Part shown: positions 7,999 through 17,022 of the stretch, piece after piece
Layout: each line of letters starts with the position of its first letter
Position numbering within the stretch: position 1 is the stretch's first letter
Source of the DNA: Martinezella multihospitum
GTDB taxonomy: Bacteria; Pseudomonadota; Alphaproteobacteria; Rhizobiales; Rhizobiaceae
Length of the DNA stretch: 64,000 nt
Direction of reading: 5' to 3'
Assembly: GCF_900094585.1 (NCBI RefSeq)
Contig: NZ_FMAG01000001.1
Span: 1,068,530 to 1,132,529 of the forward strand
The notes under the pieces: generated by a model
The model's database searches: none
What the model saw: only the letters and a program-made list of their open reading frames with translations
Told to the model about the DNA's origin: nothing
Position numbers and translations under genes: made by a program

Positions 7999-8848
7999 TA
8001 CGCTTCTGCAAGGTGTTCTGCTCGGCGGCCTCTATGCGCTGTTTGCTGCGGGCTTGAGCCTCGTCTTCGGCATCATGCGCCTCGTCAATCTCGCGCACGG
8101 CGATCTCATCGTGCTGGCGGCTTTCCTGATTCTGGTGCTTGTTTCGGTGCTTGGGCTTAATCCTTTCCTGGCTGCACTGATCGCCGCACCTCTAATGTTC
8201 GCTGCCGGCTGGTTGCTGCAATATCACCTGCTGAACCGAACGCTTGGCAAGGACATCCTGCCGCCTCTGCTCGTTACCTTCGGTCTGTCGATCGTCATCC
8301 AGAACGGTCTTCTGGAAGGCTTCACGGCCGACAGCCGCCGGATTTCCGCAGGCGCGCTGGAAACGGCCTCGCTGCAATTCGGTAGCATCAATGCCGGCCT
8401 TATGCCGCTTTTGACCTTTGCCTCGGCTGTCCTCGTCATCGTCGCCCTCAATCAGCTGATCTACCGCACCGAACTCGGCCGCGCCTTCCGGGCGACTTCG
8501 GACGATGTGGTGACGGCAAGCCTGATGGGCATCCGGCCGAATTCCATCTTCGCCATCGCCACCGGGCTTGCGATGATGATCGTGACGGTCGCCGCGCTTT
8601 ATCTCGGGATGCGCGCGAATTTCGATCCGACGGCCGGGCCGGCGCGGCTGATCTACGCCTTCGAAGCCGTCATCATCGGCGGTCTTGGCTCCCTCTGGGG
8701 CACGCTTGCCGGCGGTGTCATCCTTGGGGTCGCTCAGACATTCGGCGCGGCGATCAATCCCGAATGGCAGATCCTTGCTGGGCATATCGCTTTCCTGCTC
8801 GTGCTGCTCTTCCGGCCGCGCGGCCTTTTCCCTCGAGCAGTGGATTGA
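7985..8848 (+). CDS. ABC transporter permease, LivH type
   Basis: This 287-residue inner-membrane protein has about eight hydrophobic helices and the LivH opening LLQGVLLGGLYALFAAGLSL. Near its end is the conserved EAVIIGGLGSLWGTLAGG loop that contacts the ATPases. The start at 7985 lies inside the LivF-type gene; the longer frame beginning at 7940 would add residues with no family counterpart. It forms the translocation pore with the LivM-type subunit. Confidence 0.92.
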   Translation: MNWLDTLLQGVLLGGLYALFAAGLSLVFGIMRLVNLAHGDLIVLAAFLILVLVSVLGLNPFLAALIAAPLMFAAGWLLQYHLLNRTLGKDILPPLLVTFGLSIVIQNGLLEGFTADSRRISAGALETASLQFGSINAGLMPLLTFASAVLVIVALNQLIYRTELGRAFRATSDDVVTASLMGIRPNSIFAIATGLAMMIVTVAALYLGMRANFDPTAGPARLIYAFEAVIIGGLGSLWGTLAGGVILGVAQTFGAAINPEWQILAGHIAFLLVLLFRPRGLFPRAVD

Positions 8849-8855
8849 GGCGGCC

Positions 8856-9971
8856 ATGACCACAGGTTTCGAAACAATGTCGACCGAAATCGCAGCGCCC
8901 AAGGGCTGGCGGGTGGAAACGCGCACAAGGCTTTCCGGTATCTTCGCCATTCTTTCGCTTATTGTGGTTGCCGTGCTGGCAGCCGCACCCTTCCTGGTAT
9001 CGCGCGGCGTCGTGCAGGATCTCTTCTTCATTCTCACCATGCTGGCACTGGCACAGAGCTGGAACCTGCTTGCCGGCTATGCAGGTCTGATTTCTGTGGG
9101 ACAGCAGCTTTTCGTCGGCTGTGGCGCCTACGCGCTGTTCGGCTTCGTCATTCTCGCCGGCGTCGACCCGATCCTCGCCATTCCGCTGGCCGGGCTCTTC
9201 GCGATGTTGATCGCCGCACCGGCCGCCTTTTTCTCCTTCCGGCTTTACGGTCCCTATTTCGCTATCGGCACGTGGGTCATCGCCGAAGTCGGGCGGCTGC
9301 TTTTTGCCCAGTGGAAGATGCTGGGTGGTGGAACAGGAACCTCGCTGCCGCGCGAAGCCACCAAGAACATGCTGGGTATCTCGCTGCTGCAGGACTGGTT
9401 CGGCATGCGCTCGGCAGCGGCGGCGGATGCGCTTGCCTATTGGCTGGCGCTGGCGCTCACGGCGTTGACGATCGGTTTTATCTACAGGCTGCTACGCAGC
9501 AAGCAGGGGCTTGGCCTTGCCGCCGTGCGCGACAATGAGACGGCAGCCCGTGCGCTCGGCGTCGATGCCCGTCGTCTGAAGATCGTCGTCTATCTGGCAA
9601 CCGCCTTCGTGACGGGCATGGTCGGCGCCCTCATCTATCTGCAGAAGGCGCGCATTTCGCCTGATGCTGCCTTTTCGCTCACCGACTGGACGGCCTATGT
9701 CGTCTTCATCGTCGTGATCGGCGGCATCGGCACTATCGAAGGGCCGCTGGTCGGCGTGCTCGTCTTCTTCATGCTGCAGAATGCCTTTTCGAGCTATGGC
9801 TCCTGGTATCTGCTGGCGCTCGGCGCACTTGCCATCGTCACGATGCTGTTTGCGCCACGAGGCCTCTGGGGGCTCATATCCAGCTGCACCGGCTGGGAAC
9901 TCTTTCCGGTCCGCCGCCTGCTGAGAGGCGGATCAACGCTACATGATGACAAGGGAGGGCCACATGGCTGA
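8856..9971 (+). CDS. ABC transporter permease, LivM type
   Basis: The 371-residue inner-membrane protein has a hydrophilic N-terminal leader of about 25 residues, then roughly nine hydrophobic helices. It carries LivM-type motifs (GYAGLISVGQQLFVGCGAYA; VVIGGIGTIEGPLVG). The ATG at 8856 is preceded by GAGG. The much longer frame starting at 8685 lies in another frame of the LivH-type gene. It ends 8 bases inside the following hydroxylase gene. Confidence 0.9.
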   Translation: MTTGFETMSTEIAAPKGWRVETRTRLSGIFAILSLIVVAVLAAAPFLVSRGVVQDLFFILTMLALAQSWNLLAGYAGLISVGQQLFVGCGAYALFGFVILAGVDPILAIPLAGLFAMLIAAPAAFFSFRLYGPYFAIGTWVIAEVGRLLFAQWKMLGGGTGTSLPREATKNMLGISLLQDWFGMRSAAAADALAYWLALALTALTIGFIYRLLRSKQGLGLAAVRDNETAARALGVDARRLKIVVYLATAFVTGMVGALIYLQKARISPDAAFSLTDWTAYVVFIVVIGGIGTIEGPLVGVLVFFMLQNAFSSYGSWYLLALGALAIVTMLFAPRGLWGLISSCTGWELFPVRRLLRGGSTLHDDKGGPHG

Positions 9972-11718
9972 CATCACCACCGACGTTCTGATTATCGGTA
10001 CGGGACCCGCTGGTTCGGCGACATCAGCGCTGCTTGCGACCTATGGTCTCGAGCCGATGGTCATCAACCGCTATCGCTGGCTGGCGAGCACGCCGCGCGC
10101 GCACATTACCAACCAGCGCACGATGGAGGTCCTGCGCGATCTCGGCCGCGACGTCGAGGATGAGGCCTATCTCTTCGCGGTCGAACAGGATCTGATGGGG
10201 CAGAATGTCTTCTGCACGGCGGTTGCCGGCGAGGAGATCGGCCGCATGCAGAGCTGGGGCAACCACCCGCTGTCGCGCGCCGAGCACCTGCTGTCTTCGC
10301 CCGCCCATATGAACGACCTGCCGCAGACCTATATGGAGCCGCTGCTCTTCAAGACGGCGTGCTCGCGCGGCGCGCAGGCGCGCATGTCCACGGAATATCT
10401 GCGCCACGTTCAAGATGCCGAAGGCGTCACGACGACCTGTCTCGATCGTCTGACCGGCAAGGAACTGACGATCCGCTCGAAGTTCCTGATCGGCGCCGAT
10501 GGCGGTAATTCCAAGGTGGCGGAACATGCCGGCCTGACCTTCGAAGGCAAGATGGGTGTGGCCGGTTCGATGAACATCCTGTTCGAAGCGGATCTCTCGC
10601 GCTACGTTGCCCACCGGCCGTCGGTGCTTTATTGGGTGCTGCAGCCTGGCGCCGATGTCGGCGGCATCGGCATGGGGCTGGTGCGGATGGTCAGGCCGTG
10701 GAACGAATGGTTGATCGTCTGGGGTTACGACATCAACCAGCCGGCGCCGCAGGTCGATGACGCGTTTGCCACCAAAGTCGTGCGCGAACTGGTCGGCGTT
10801 GCCGATCTCAAGCCGAAGATCAAATCCGTCTCGACCTGGACCGTGAACAACATGTACGCGACCACCATGTCGAACGGCCGGGTGTTCTGCATGGGCGATG
10901 CCGTCCATCGCCATCCGCCCTCGAACGGTCTCGGCTCCAATACCTCCATTCAGGACGGCTTCAATCTTGCCTGGAAGCTCGCGCTGGTGCTGAAGGGTCA
11001 GGCCGGCATTGGCCTGCTCGACAGCTATCAGGCGGAGCGCGCGCCGGTCGCCAAGCAGATCGTCACCCGCGCCAATAAATCGATCGAGGAGTTCGGGCCG
11101 ATCTTCAAATCGCTGGGCCTGCTCGATTCCGTCGATCCGGTGAAGATGCAGCAGAATATGGATGCGCGCTGCAACGACACCGCCGAGGCCGAACGCCAGC
11201 GCACGGCCATTCGCGAGGCGATTGCTTACAAGGTCTATGAGTTCGACGCGCATGGCGTCGAGATGAACCATCGCTACGCCTCGAACGCCGTCGTCAAGGA
11301 CGACCAGCCGGAGCCCGCTTTCGAGCAGGATGCGGAGCTGCATTTCCAGCCAACGAGCTGGCCGGGCGCACGACTGCCGCACGCCTGGCTGTTCAGCGAC
11401 AGCGGCGAGAAGGTATCGAGCCTCGATCTCACCGGCCACGGTGTCTTCACGGTGCTGACCGGCATCGGCGGCGACGGCTGGGTCACGGCGGCAAAAACGC
11501 TGTCGAAAGAACTCGGCCTGCCGATCGCCGTTCACAAGATCGGCCCGCGGCAGGAATGGCAGGATCTGACCGGAGACTGGGCGCGTGCCCGCGAAATCCG
11601 CGATGCTGGCGTCTTGCTCGTGCGTCCGGACCATCACGTCGCCTGGCGCTCTGATGCGGCGGTTGACGACCCGGAACGCGAGCTACGTCGCGTGCTAAAG
11701 ACAATACTGGATCTGTGA
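9964..11718 (+). CDS. FAD-dependent phenol/resorcinol-type aromatic hydroxylase
   Basis: The 584-residue class A flavoprotein monooxygenase resembles TfdB-type phenol hydroxylases. It has the dinucleotide motif GTGPAGSATSALL near the N-terminus, the DG motif FLIGADGGNSKVAEHAG, and the FAD ribityl motif FCMGDAVHRHPPSNGLGSN. Its C-terminal thioredoxin-like domain ends VLLVRPDHHVAWRS, as in phenol hydroxylases. It presumably hydroxylates a phenolic substrate to hydroxyquinol for the dioxygenase encoded next. Resorcinol, a dihydroxybenzoate or another phenol are all possible; no decarboxylase gene is visible here. AAGGGAGG precedes the ATG at 9964. Confidence 0.88.
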   Translation: MADITTDVLIIGTGPAGSATSALLATYGLEPMVINRYRWLASTPRAHITNQRTMEVLRDLGRDVEDEAYLFAVEQDLMGQNVFCTAVAGEEIGRMQSWGNHPLSRAEHLLSSPAHMNDLPQTYMEPLLFKTACSRGAQARMSTEYLRHVQDAEGVTTTCLDRLTGKELTIRSKFLIGADGGNSKVAEHAGLTFEGKMGVAGSMNILFEADLSRYVAHRPSVLYWVLQPGADVGGIGMGLVRMVRPWNEWLIVWGYDINQPAPQVDDAFATKVVRELVGVADLKPKIKSVSTWTVNNMYATTMSNGRVFCMGDAVHRHPPSNGLGSNTSIQDGFNLAWKLALVLKGQAGIGLLDSYQAERAPVAKQIVTRANKSIEEFGPIFKSLGLLDSVDPVKMQQNMDARCNDTAEAERQRTAIREAIAYKVYEFDAHGVEMNHRYASNAVVKDDQPEPAFEQDAELHFQPTSWPGARLPHAWLFSDSGEKVSSLDLTGHGVFTVLTGIGGDGWVTAAKTLSKELGLPIAVHKIGPRQEWQDLTGDWARAREIRDAGVLLVRPDHHVAWRSDAAVDDPERELRRVLKTILDL

Positions 11719-11725
11719 GGCGACC

Positions 11726-12610
11726 ATGAGTGTGGAAGAAAAAGGCTATTTCACCGAGGAAAATTCCGTCGAGGTGGTCACCGGCCGCAATACCAAAGCC
11801 AAGGATGCGCGGCTGAAGCAGGTGATGGAGGTCGTCACCCGCAAGCTGCACGAGGCGGTGAAGGAGCTGGAGCCGACGCAGGACGAGTGGATGGAGGCAA
11901 TCTTCTTCCTTACCCGCACCGGTCATACCTGCACGGACTGGCGGCAGGAATTCATCCTGCTGTCGGATGTGCTCGGCGTGTCGATGCTGGTCGACGCGAT
12001 CAACAACCGCAAGCCGTCGGGTGCCTCGGAAAGTACGGTCCTCGGTCCCTTCCACGTCGCCGACGCGCCGGAATTGCCGATGGGGGCCAATATCTGCCTC
12101 GACCAGAAGGGTGAGGACATGGTGATCAGCGGCCGCATCCTCGATACCGACGGCCGGCCGATCGAGAACGCGGTGCTCGATGTCTGGCAGGCGAATGATG
12201 AAGGGTTCTACGATGTCCAGCAGAAGGGCATCCAGCCCGATTTCAACCTGCGCGGCGTCTTCCGCACTGGCAAGGACGGGCATTACTGGTTCCGGGCGGT
12301 GAAGCCGAAATATTATCCGATCCCGGATGATGGTCCTGTGGGTCAATTGCTCGGCGCACTCGGCCGCCATCCGTACCGACCGGCGCATCTGCACTACATC
12401 ATCAAGGCGGATGGTTTCGAGACGCTGACGACCCACATCTTCGATCCCGACGATCCCTACATCCATTCCGATGCGGTGTTCGGCGTCAAGGAGAGCCTGC
12501 TTGCCGAGTTCAAGCTCACCGAAGATCCCACCCGCGCCAAAGACCTGGGTTTCCGGGGCACGTTCTGGCAGGTCGAGCAAGATTTCGTGCTGGCGCCGGA
12601 GCGGAAGTGA
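11726..12610 (+). CDS. Hydroxyquinol 1,2-dioxygenase
   Basis: The 294-residue intradiol dioxygenase cleaves hydroxyquinol to maleylacetate. All four Fe(III) ligands are present: Tyr162 (GFYDVQ), Tyr197 (KYYPIPDDGP), His221 and His223 (RPAHLHY). The spacing matches characterised hydroxyquinol dioxygenases. The N-terminal helical domain has the hydroxyquinol-type QDEWMEAIFFLTRTGH. It is the last gene of the operon and is followed by a long hairpin. Together with the hydroxylase and maleylacetate reductase it completes a route from a phenol to 3-oxoadipate. Confidence 0.92.
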   Translation: MSVEEKGYFTEENSVEVVTGRNTKAKDARLKQVMEVVTRKLHEAVKELEPTQDEWMEAIFFLTRTGHTCTDWRQEFILLSDVLGVSMLVDAINNRKPSGASESTVLGPFHVADAPELPMGANICLDQKGEDMVISGRILDTDGRPIENAVLDVWQANDEGFYDVQQKGIQPDFNLRGVFRTGKDGHYWFRAVKPKYYPIPDDGPVGQLLGALGRHPYRPAHLHYIIKADGFETLTTHIFDPDDPYIHSDAVFGVKESLLAEFKLTEDPTRAKDLGFRGTFWQVEQDFVLAPERK

Positions 12611-12623
12611 AACTAGGCGATAA

Positions 12624-12659
12624 GCGATCGCGGCGCTCCACCATGGGTGTCGCGATCGC
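12624..12659 (+). terminator. Hairpin after the hydroxyquinol operon
   Basis: GCGATCGCG (12624-12632) pairs perfectly with CGCGATCGC (12651-12659). The stem continues inward through several G-C and G-U pairs. It lies just after the last gene of the operon and before the polysaccharide cluster. No strong T tract follows directly (ccaattta). Confidence 0.6.
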
Positions 12660-12808
12660 CCCAATTTACTTATGGAAATTCTTCATGACCGGTACTGACG
12701 CGCAATTCTTCAATACAACCTTAGTATAACGGGAAAGTAAGCTTTCCCGAATAAATGTAGTTCCCAGGCCTCAGAAGGTTCGCCGATGCCGCGGCGGATG
12801 GGAGCGTC

Positions 12809-14275
12809 ATGCCATCGATCGATATCATCGTGCCGAAATCCGCGCCGCGCCGCTGGCAGGAGATTTTGATCACGCGTCTGCAAGCGGACGGACACGACAT
12901 TGCCGTTTTGCATGAGTCCAGGTCGGACGCATGGCCGGCAGCGGTCAATGCCGCCTTGGCTCTTGAACGAAAAATCTTCCGCCGGCGCGATCCGGCGCTC
13001 GCCGCTCCCCTGTCGGAAATCCCCACCAGCATTCGCAGCAGGCCTGCCGCACTTCGGCTGGATCTTGCCGGCAATGCTGCGCCATCGGATATTCCGACCA
13101 TCGCGTTGCGGTTCGACGGATCGCGATCGGATCTCTCGGTCCCGATGTCGGTCGCCTCCGGCGCTTTGCCCGTCATAGAGACCGTCCTGGATGGAAAGAC
13201 GGTGATAGGCCGAGCCTGGCCGATGATCGACAAGCAGGAATCCGCCTCGCTCGGTGTCGAAGATGTCTTGGCGCGTACTATCACGCTTGCCGTTTCCACC
13301 GTTCGCGCCTTTGCCGAAAGCCGGCTCTCTATGGACGAACCCGTGTCCACAGCGCCTGAAAATCCCGTCACTGGAATGCTGGGGTTTGCATCTTCATATG
13401 CGGCCAGCGCCCTGCCGCGCTTGGGCCGGGAGGCGATGCGGCGGGCGCGCTTTCGCCATGCGCATTGGCGCGTCGGCTATCGTTTTACCGATGGGCCGGG
13501 CGTGGCAAGCACCTGTGAGCTTGGCGACGGTTGGTTGGAGCTGCCGGATGCGGGAGATCGCTTCTATGCCGATCCCTTTCCTTTTCAATGGCAGGATCGT
13601 TCTTTCCTGTTCGTGGAGGATTATCCGCATGCGACAGGCAAGGCAGTCATCTCCGTCGTGCCATTCGATGCCAACGGTGTGCCAGAAGAGCCGCGATGCG
13701 TGCTGGAAGAGCCATACCATCTCTCCTATCCACAAGTCTTCGAACGTGATGGCGCGATCTGGATGCTGCCGGAGGCGAGCTCGGGCGGGCAGCTCGTCCT
13801 CTATCGGGCGACGGCGTTTCCGGATCGCTGGGCTCCCGAAGCCGTGCTCATCGAAGGCGAGATTTCTGATGCGACCCTGCTCGATCATGGCGGACAGCTA
13901 TGGCTGTTTGCGACCAATCGCGACGGCTATGGCAGCACCTCCGATACGCTCGTGGTCTTCCATGCGCCGCAACTTGCAGGCCCCTGGACGCCGCATGTGT
14001 TGAACCCGGTTCTCATCGACCGTCGCATGGCGCGCCCGGGAGGGGCTTTCGTCTGCGAGGGGAGTAGTATCTATCTGCCGGTTCAGGACGGAACGCTCGG
14101 CTATGGTGGCGGGCTCGGTATCTCGCAACTGCTGGAGCTGGATGAGAAGACGGTTCGGCTATCGCCGCCTAAATCGATCGCGGCACATGGCAATTGGCCT
14201 TATCCGAAAATCCATACGCTCAATCGCTCAGGCCGACTGGAGGTTATTGACGGGATTGCAGCCGTGCGGAAGTGA
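12809..14275 (+). CDS. Polysaccharide-cluster protein with C-terminal beta-propeller (GINT1/GH43-like fold)
   Basis: The 488-residue protein appears to have two parts. Residues 1 to about 200 start like a small nucleotide- or formyl-transferase-like domain (IDIIVPKSAPRRWQEILI). Residues about 240-480 form repeats of a five-bladed propeller (YADPFPFQWQDRSFLFVEDY; LSYPQVFERDGAIWMLPEAS). That second part resembles the domain found with bacterial relatives of plant glucosamine inositolphosphorylceramide transferase and with GH43-like folds. The cluster context suggests a sugar-transfer or modification role, but no catalytic residues can be assigned with confidence. GGAG precedes the ATG. Its 3' end overlaps the convergent glycosyltransferase gene by 48 bp. 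Confidence 0.65.
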   Translation: MPSIDIIVPKSAPRRWQEILITRLQADGHDIAVLHESRSDAWPAAVNAALALERKIFRRRDPALAAPLSEIPTSIRSRPAALRLDLAGNAAPSDIPTIALRFDGSRSDLSVPMSVASGALPVIETVLDGKTVIGRAWPMIDKQESASLGVEDVLARTITLAVSTVRAFAESRLSMDEPVSTAPENPVTGMLGFASSYAASALPRLGREAMRRARFRHAHWRVGYRFTDGPGVASTCELGDGWLELPDAGDRFYADPFPFQWQDRSFLFVEDYPHATGKAVISVVPFDANGVPEEPRCVLEEPYHLSYPQVFERDGAIWMLPEASSGGQLVLYRATAFPDRWAPEAVLIEGEISDATLLDHGGQLWLFATNRDGYGSTSDTLVVFHAPQLAGPWTPHVLNPVLIDRRMARPGGAFVCEGSSIYLPVQDGTLGYGGGLGISQLLELDEKTVRLSPPKSIAAHGNWPYPKIHTLNRSGRLEVIDGIAAVRK

Positions 14276-15370
14276 GCGGGACAGAAGCAGGGCTTCGTAG
14301 CCGGCGCACATGCGCGCCGGCGAATATTGTTCCTTCAGTTGCCGTCCGGCCGCGGCGAGCCGTGCTGCAAGCTCGGGCATGGCAATGAGTTGGGCAAGGC
14401 CCTCAGCCATGCTCTTGGCATCGGCTTCGACGAAGAGTGCGGCCGCTTGCCCATCGTCCGTCGTCAGCACTTCCCGCAGCACATCCAGCTTGCTGGTGAC
14501 AACAGGCAGTCCGGAAATGGCGGCTTCGACGGCGGCAAGGCCAAAGGTTTCCGTCAATGATGAAAAAGCATAGGCGTCTCCTGCTACGAGGAATTCGAAG
14601 ATGCGCGAGGGAGGCACTTCGCCGACGAGATGGAGCCTGTCGGCGACGTCGTTGTCCTTAGCAAAAGCGACGATCGACTCTTGTTCGGGACCGGTGCCGG
14701 CTATGGCGATATGAATATCAGGCAGATGGACGAGGGCGCCGACGAGCGCGATCTGGTTTTTCGATGGCGCCATGCGGCCGGAAGAGACGGCAAGCCATGC
14801 CTCTCGGGGAAGCCCAAAGGCGGCGCGCGCCGCCCGCTTGTCGAAGGCGGTCGAGGGTGCGGAAACGCCATGATCGATGCGTGACGTCCGGCGCCGATAG
14901 GCTTTTGGGAAGGTGTCGAACTGCGCCTCCGTCCAGCGCGAATTGACGACATTGGCATGATAGACGCCGAGCGTACCCATCAGCTTGTCGATCTGCGTCA
15001 GGATTCCTCTGACGCCACTTGTCTGCGGTGCACCGCTCTGGTTTGCGATGATGAAGTTCGCGCCGGCGAGCCGCGCACCGATGGTGCCGAAAATATTGCC
15101 GTAGTGCTGGAAGGTGATCACTGCATCCGGCCGAGCTTTGCGCAAATAGCCGGCAAGTCCAATGGCCGCCCGCATCTGGCCTGGCAAACCACGCGGCGGC
15201 TTGGTGAGGATGAAATCCGCGTATGGATCGCGGTCATAGACATCGGTCTTCCTGTACATGAAGACGGTACGCACCTCATGGCCGCGCGCCCGCAGCCCCT
15301 CACCGAGCATATCCGAAATCCGCTGTGCTCCACCCGCTTCCGCCTGGGTCTGTACCTGTAAGATTTTCAT
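14228..15370 (-). CDS. GT4-family glycosyltransferase
   Basis: The 380-residue GT-B glycosyltransferase has the N-terminal sugar-acceptor motif QTQAEAGGAQRISDMLGEGL. The C-terminal nucleotide-sugar domain has SSGRMAPSKNQIALVGAL, a donor-site region VAGDAYAFSSLTETFGLAAV (the EX7E-like site) and VVTSKLDVLREVL. It is cytoplasmic and probably adds one sugar to a lipid-linked repeat unit. The ATG at 15370 overlaps the flippase stop by ATGA; the 135-residue extension upstream is antisense-like sequence inside the flippase gene. Donor and acceptor are unknown. Confidence 0.88.
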   Translation of the reverse strand: MKILQVQTQAEAGGAQRISDMLGEGLRARGHEVRTVFMYRKTDVYDRDPYADFILTKPPRGLPGQMRAAIGLAGYLRKARPDAVITFQHYGNIFGTIGARLAGANFIIANQSGAPQTSGVRGILTQIDKLMGTLGVYHANVVNSRWTEAQFDTFPKAYRRRTSRIDHGVSAPSTAFDKRAARAAFGLPREAWLAVSSGRMAPSKNQIALVGALVHLPDIHIAIAGTGPEQESIVAFAKDNDVADRLHLVGEVPPSRIFEFLVAGDAYAFSSLTETFGLAAVEAAISGLPVVTSKLDVLREVLTTDDGQAAALFVEADAKSMAEGLAQLIAMPELAARLAAAGRQLKEQYSPARMCAGYEALLLSRSLPHGCNPVNNLQSA

Positions 15371-16779
15371 GAGCGGCCTTTCAGGAAAGAGCGGGCGGCC
15401 ATGGCGTCTTCGCCGGCGAGGAAGCCGAGAATCGATGGGTTGATGCCGATGGTGCGGCGCGCGATGAACACGGCGGTCACGCACCAGACGATGATCGTGC
15501 CGGCGATGGCGAGCGCTGCGCCGATCGGGCCGAGCCAATAGGTCAGCACCGCCGTTGCACAGAGCCCGAACGTGTTGACGATGACCAGCAGCTTGAAAAG
15601 CGCGTGCTGGAGGCCTGTCAGCTGCATGAGGATTTCGGTTGGCCCGCAGGCGGTACCGATGGTAGCGCCGATGCCGAAGATGATCAGGGTCACCTGCATC
15701 GTCGGCGTGGCATAGGCGTGATTGAAGATCGACAGGATCAGGTCGCCGAAGATCAGGAACGATACCAGCACGCACAAGGCGATGATGAAGCCGCCGAGCG
15801 CCGCGAGGCGGGTGATGCGCTGCACATGCGCCCTGTCCCCGGTGTAGAAGGCGGCCGAGATCTGCGGCGCCAGCGCCTGGTTGATGCCGTTGAGCGCGAG
15901 GACGACCAGCCGCATCGTTCGATCCGCGACGAAAATCGCGCCTGCGGCCTCGGGGCCGAGAATGGCCGCGACAAGCAAGGTGCTCGCCTGACTGAGCGCA
16001 GGCGGCAGCGCCGTGACGCCCCAGAGCCCGAACGTCACCGTCTTGAATTCATCCTTCTGTTCTTTCGTAAGCGGGCCGCGCTGCGTGCGGATCGTGTCGC
16101 GAAAAAGCACGAATGTTTGTGGAGCGATCATGAGGAGCAGCAACCCGGCTGTCAGGTAGGTTGCGGTCACCGCGCTCATCTTCATTTGCATGACATGGGC
16201 AAGTACGAAGACGGGGATTGCCACTGCCCGCCACAGGACGTCACGCGGCAGCAGCGCGAAGATGAGCGCATTCTTGGCGCGAAGGGCGCAAGCCACGAAT
16301 TCCGACCAGCCGAGCGCGAAGGCCAGCACCATGGTTGCCACGCAGATCGCGAGCCATTCCGGCGTTTGCCTGCCGGCGAATGGCAAAAAGCCGATAAGGA
16401 GAATGACCAGGCTGAAGCTTGCAAGCCCGGCAAGCGCAACAAGGATGGAGCGGGCCATCATGCCGTTTGCCGAATTCAGATCGTTGTTGCCGGCATATTG
16501 CGGCCAGAACCTGAGCACTGCGCTTTGCTGGCCGACTATTGCGAAAAAGGAAACCAGGCTCGCTCCGGCATAGGCGGCGCTATAAAGACCGAACTGCCGC
16601 TCATCGGTCGTCATGGCGACCGCAACGAACATCAGGAACGAAAGGCCGGCACTGGCGAGCTTGATGGCACCGGCAACGGCGCCGCTCCTGGCAAGCGCGC
16701 CGATCGACAAGCGCAGGTTGCTCGCGGGCGTCGGCGTTTCGGCCGATAAAGTATCGCTGCTGCCAGCTTTCTCACCCAA
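15367..16779 (-). CDS. Wzx-like polysaccharide flippase (MATE/MOP superfamily)
   Basis: The 470-residue integral membrane protein has about 12-14 hydrophobic segments, starting near residue 33 (AVAGAIKLASAGLSFLMFVA). It shows the general pattern of oligosaccharide flippases that move lipid-linked repeat units across the inner membrane. It is followed by a glycosyltransferase in a two-gene unit with ATGA overlap and is divergent from the co-polymerase gene. The Wzx assignment rests on topology and neighbours because sequence motifs in this family are weak. Confidence 0.82.
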   Translation of the reverse strand: MGEKAGSSDTLSAETPTPASNLRLSIGALARSGAVAGAIKLASAGLSFLMFVAVAMTTDERQFGLYSAAYAGASLVSFFAIVGQQSAVLRFWPQYAGNNDLNSANGMMARSILVALAGLASFSLVILLIGFLPFAGRQTPEWLAICVATMVLAFALGWSEFVACALRAKNALIFALLPRDVLWRAVAIPVFVLAHVMQMKMSAVTATYLTAGLLLLMIAPQTFVLFRDTIRTQRGPLTKEQKDEFKTVTFGLWGVTALPPALSQASTLLVAAILGPEAAGAIFVADRTMRLVVLALNGINQALAPQISAAFYTGDRAHVQRITRLAALGGFIIALCVLVSFLIFGDLILSIFNHAYATPTMQVTLIIFGIGATIGTACGPTEILMQLTGLQHALFKLLVIVNTFGLCATAVLTYWLGPIGAALAIAGTIIVWCVTAVFIARRTIGINPSILGFLAGEDAMAARSFLKGRS

Positions 16780-16952
16780 CGCCCTGATCCTGTGTTGATT
16801 GCTGTCGACCGAATGGCCTGCAATGCCTGAAATAGAATGTATCTCTAATATCGTAAGTACTGATGCTTGCGCCAGAACGAAGTCGCAACATGGTTACTTG
16901 CGATGTCTCAAGTCGATCACACGCTCTGGTGTAAATTCAACGGATGATTAAC

Positions 16953-16978
16953 ATTATTCACTAATACTGAATTTAGTG
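16953..16978. promoter_or_regulatory. AT-rich dyad and shared 12-mer upstream of the co-polymerase gene
   Basis: CACTAA (16959-16964) and TTAGTG (16973-16978) form an inverted repeat in the AT-rich divergent promoter of the polysaccharide genes. The 12-mer ATTATTCACTAA (16953-16964) recurs exactly, in the same orientation relative to transcription, upstream of the WecG-type gene (25438-25449, minus strand). This suggests a common regulator of the two polysaccharide operons. Confidence 0.4.
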
Positions 16979-17022
16979 ATGTGCGATGAGCCGGAGATCC
17001 GCGGCACGCGGAGAGGAACAGG

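Noticed and set aside
10024..11637. 537-residue open frame on the minus strand
   Set aside because: It mirrors the FAD hydroxylase gene in an opposite frame; GC-rich codons leave this strand open. No motif is present.
15371..15775. 135-residue extension of the GT4 glycosyltransferase
   Set aside because: It lies inside the flippase gene in another frame and is Arg-rich; the start at 15370 overlaps the flippase stop as ATGA and begins the proper GT-B fold.
15604..16749. 381-residue open frame on the plus strand
   Set aside because: It is antisense to the flippase gene and gives a charged low-complexity translation.
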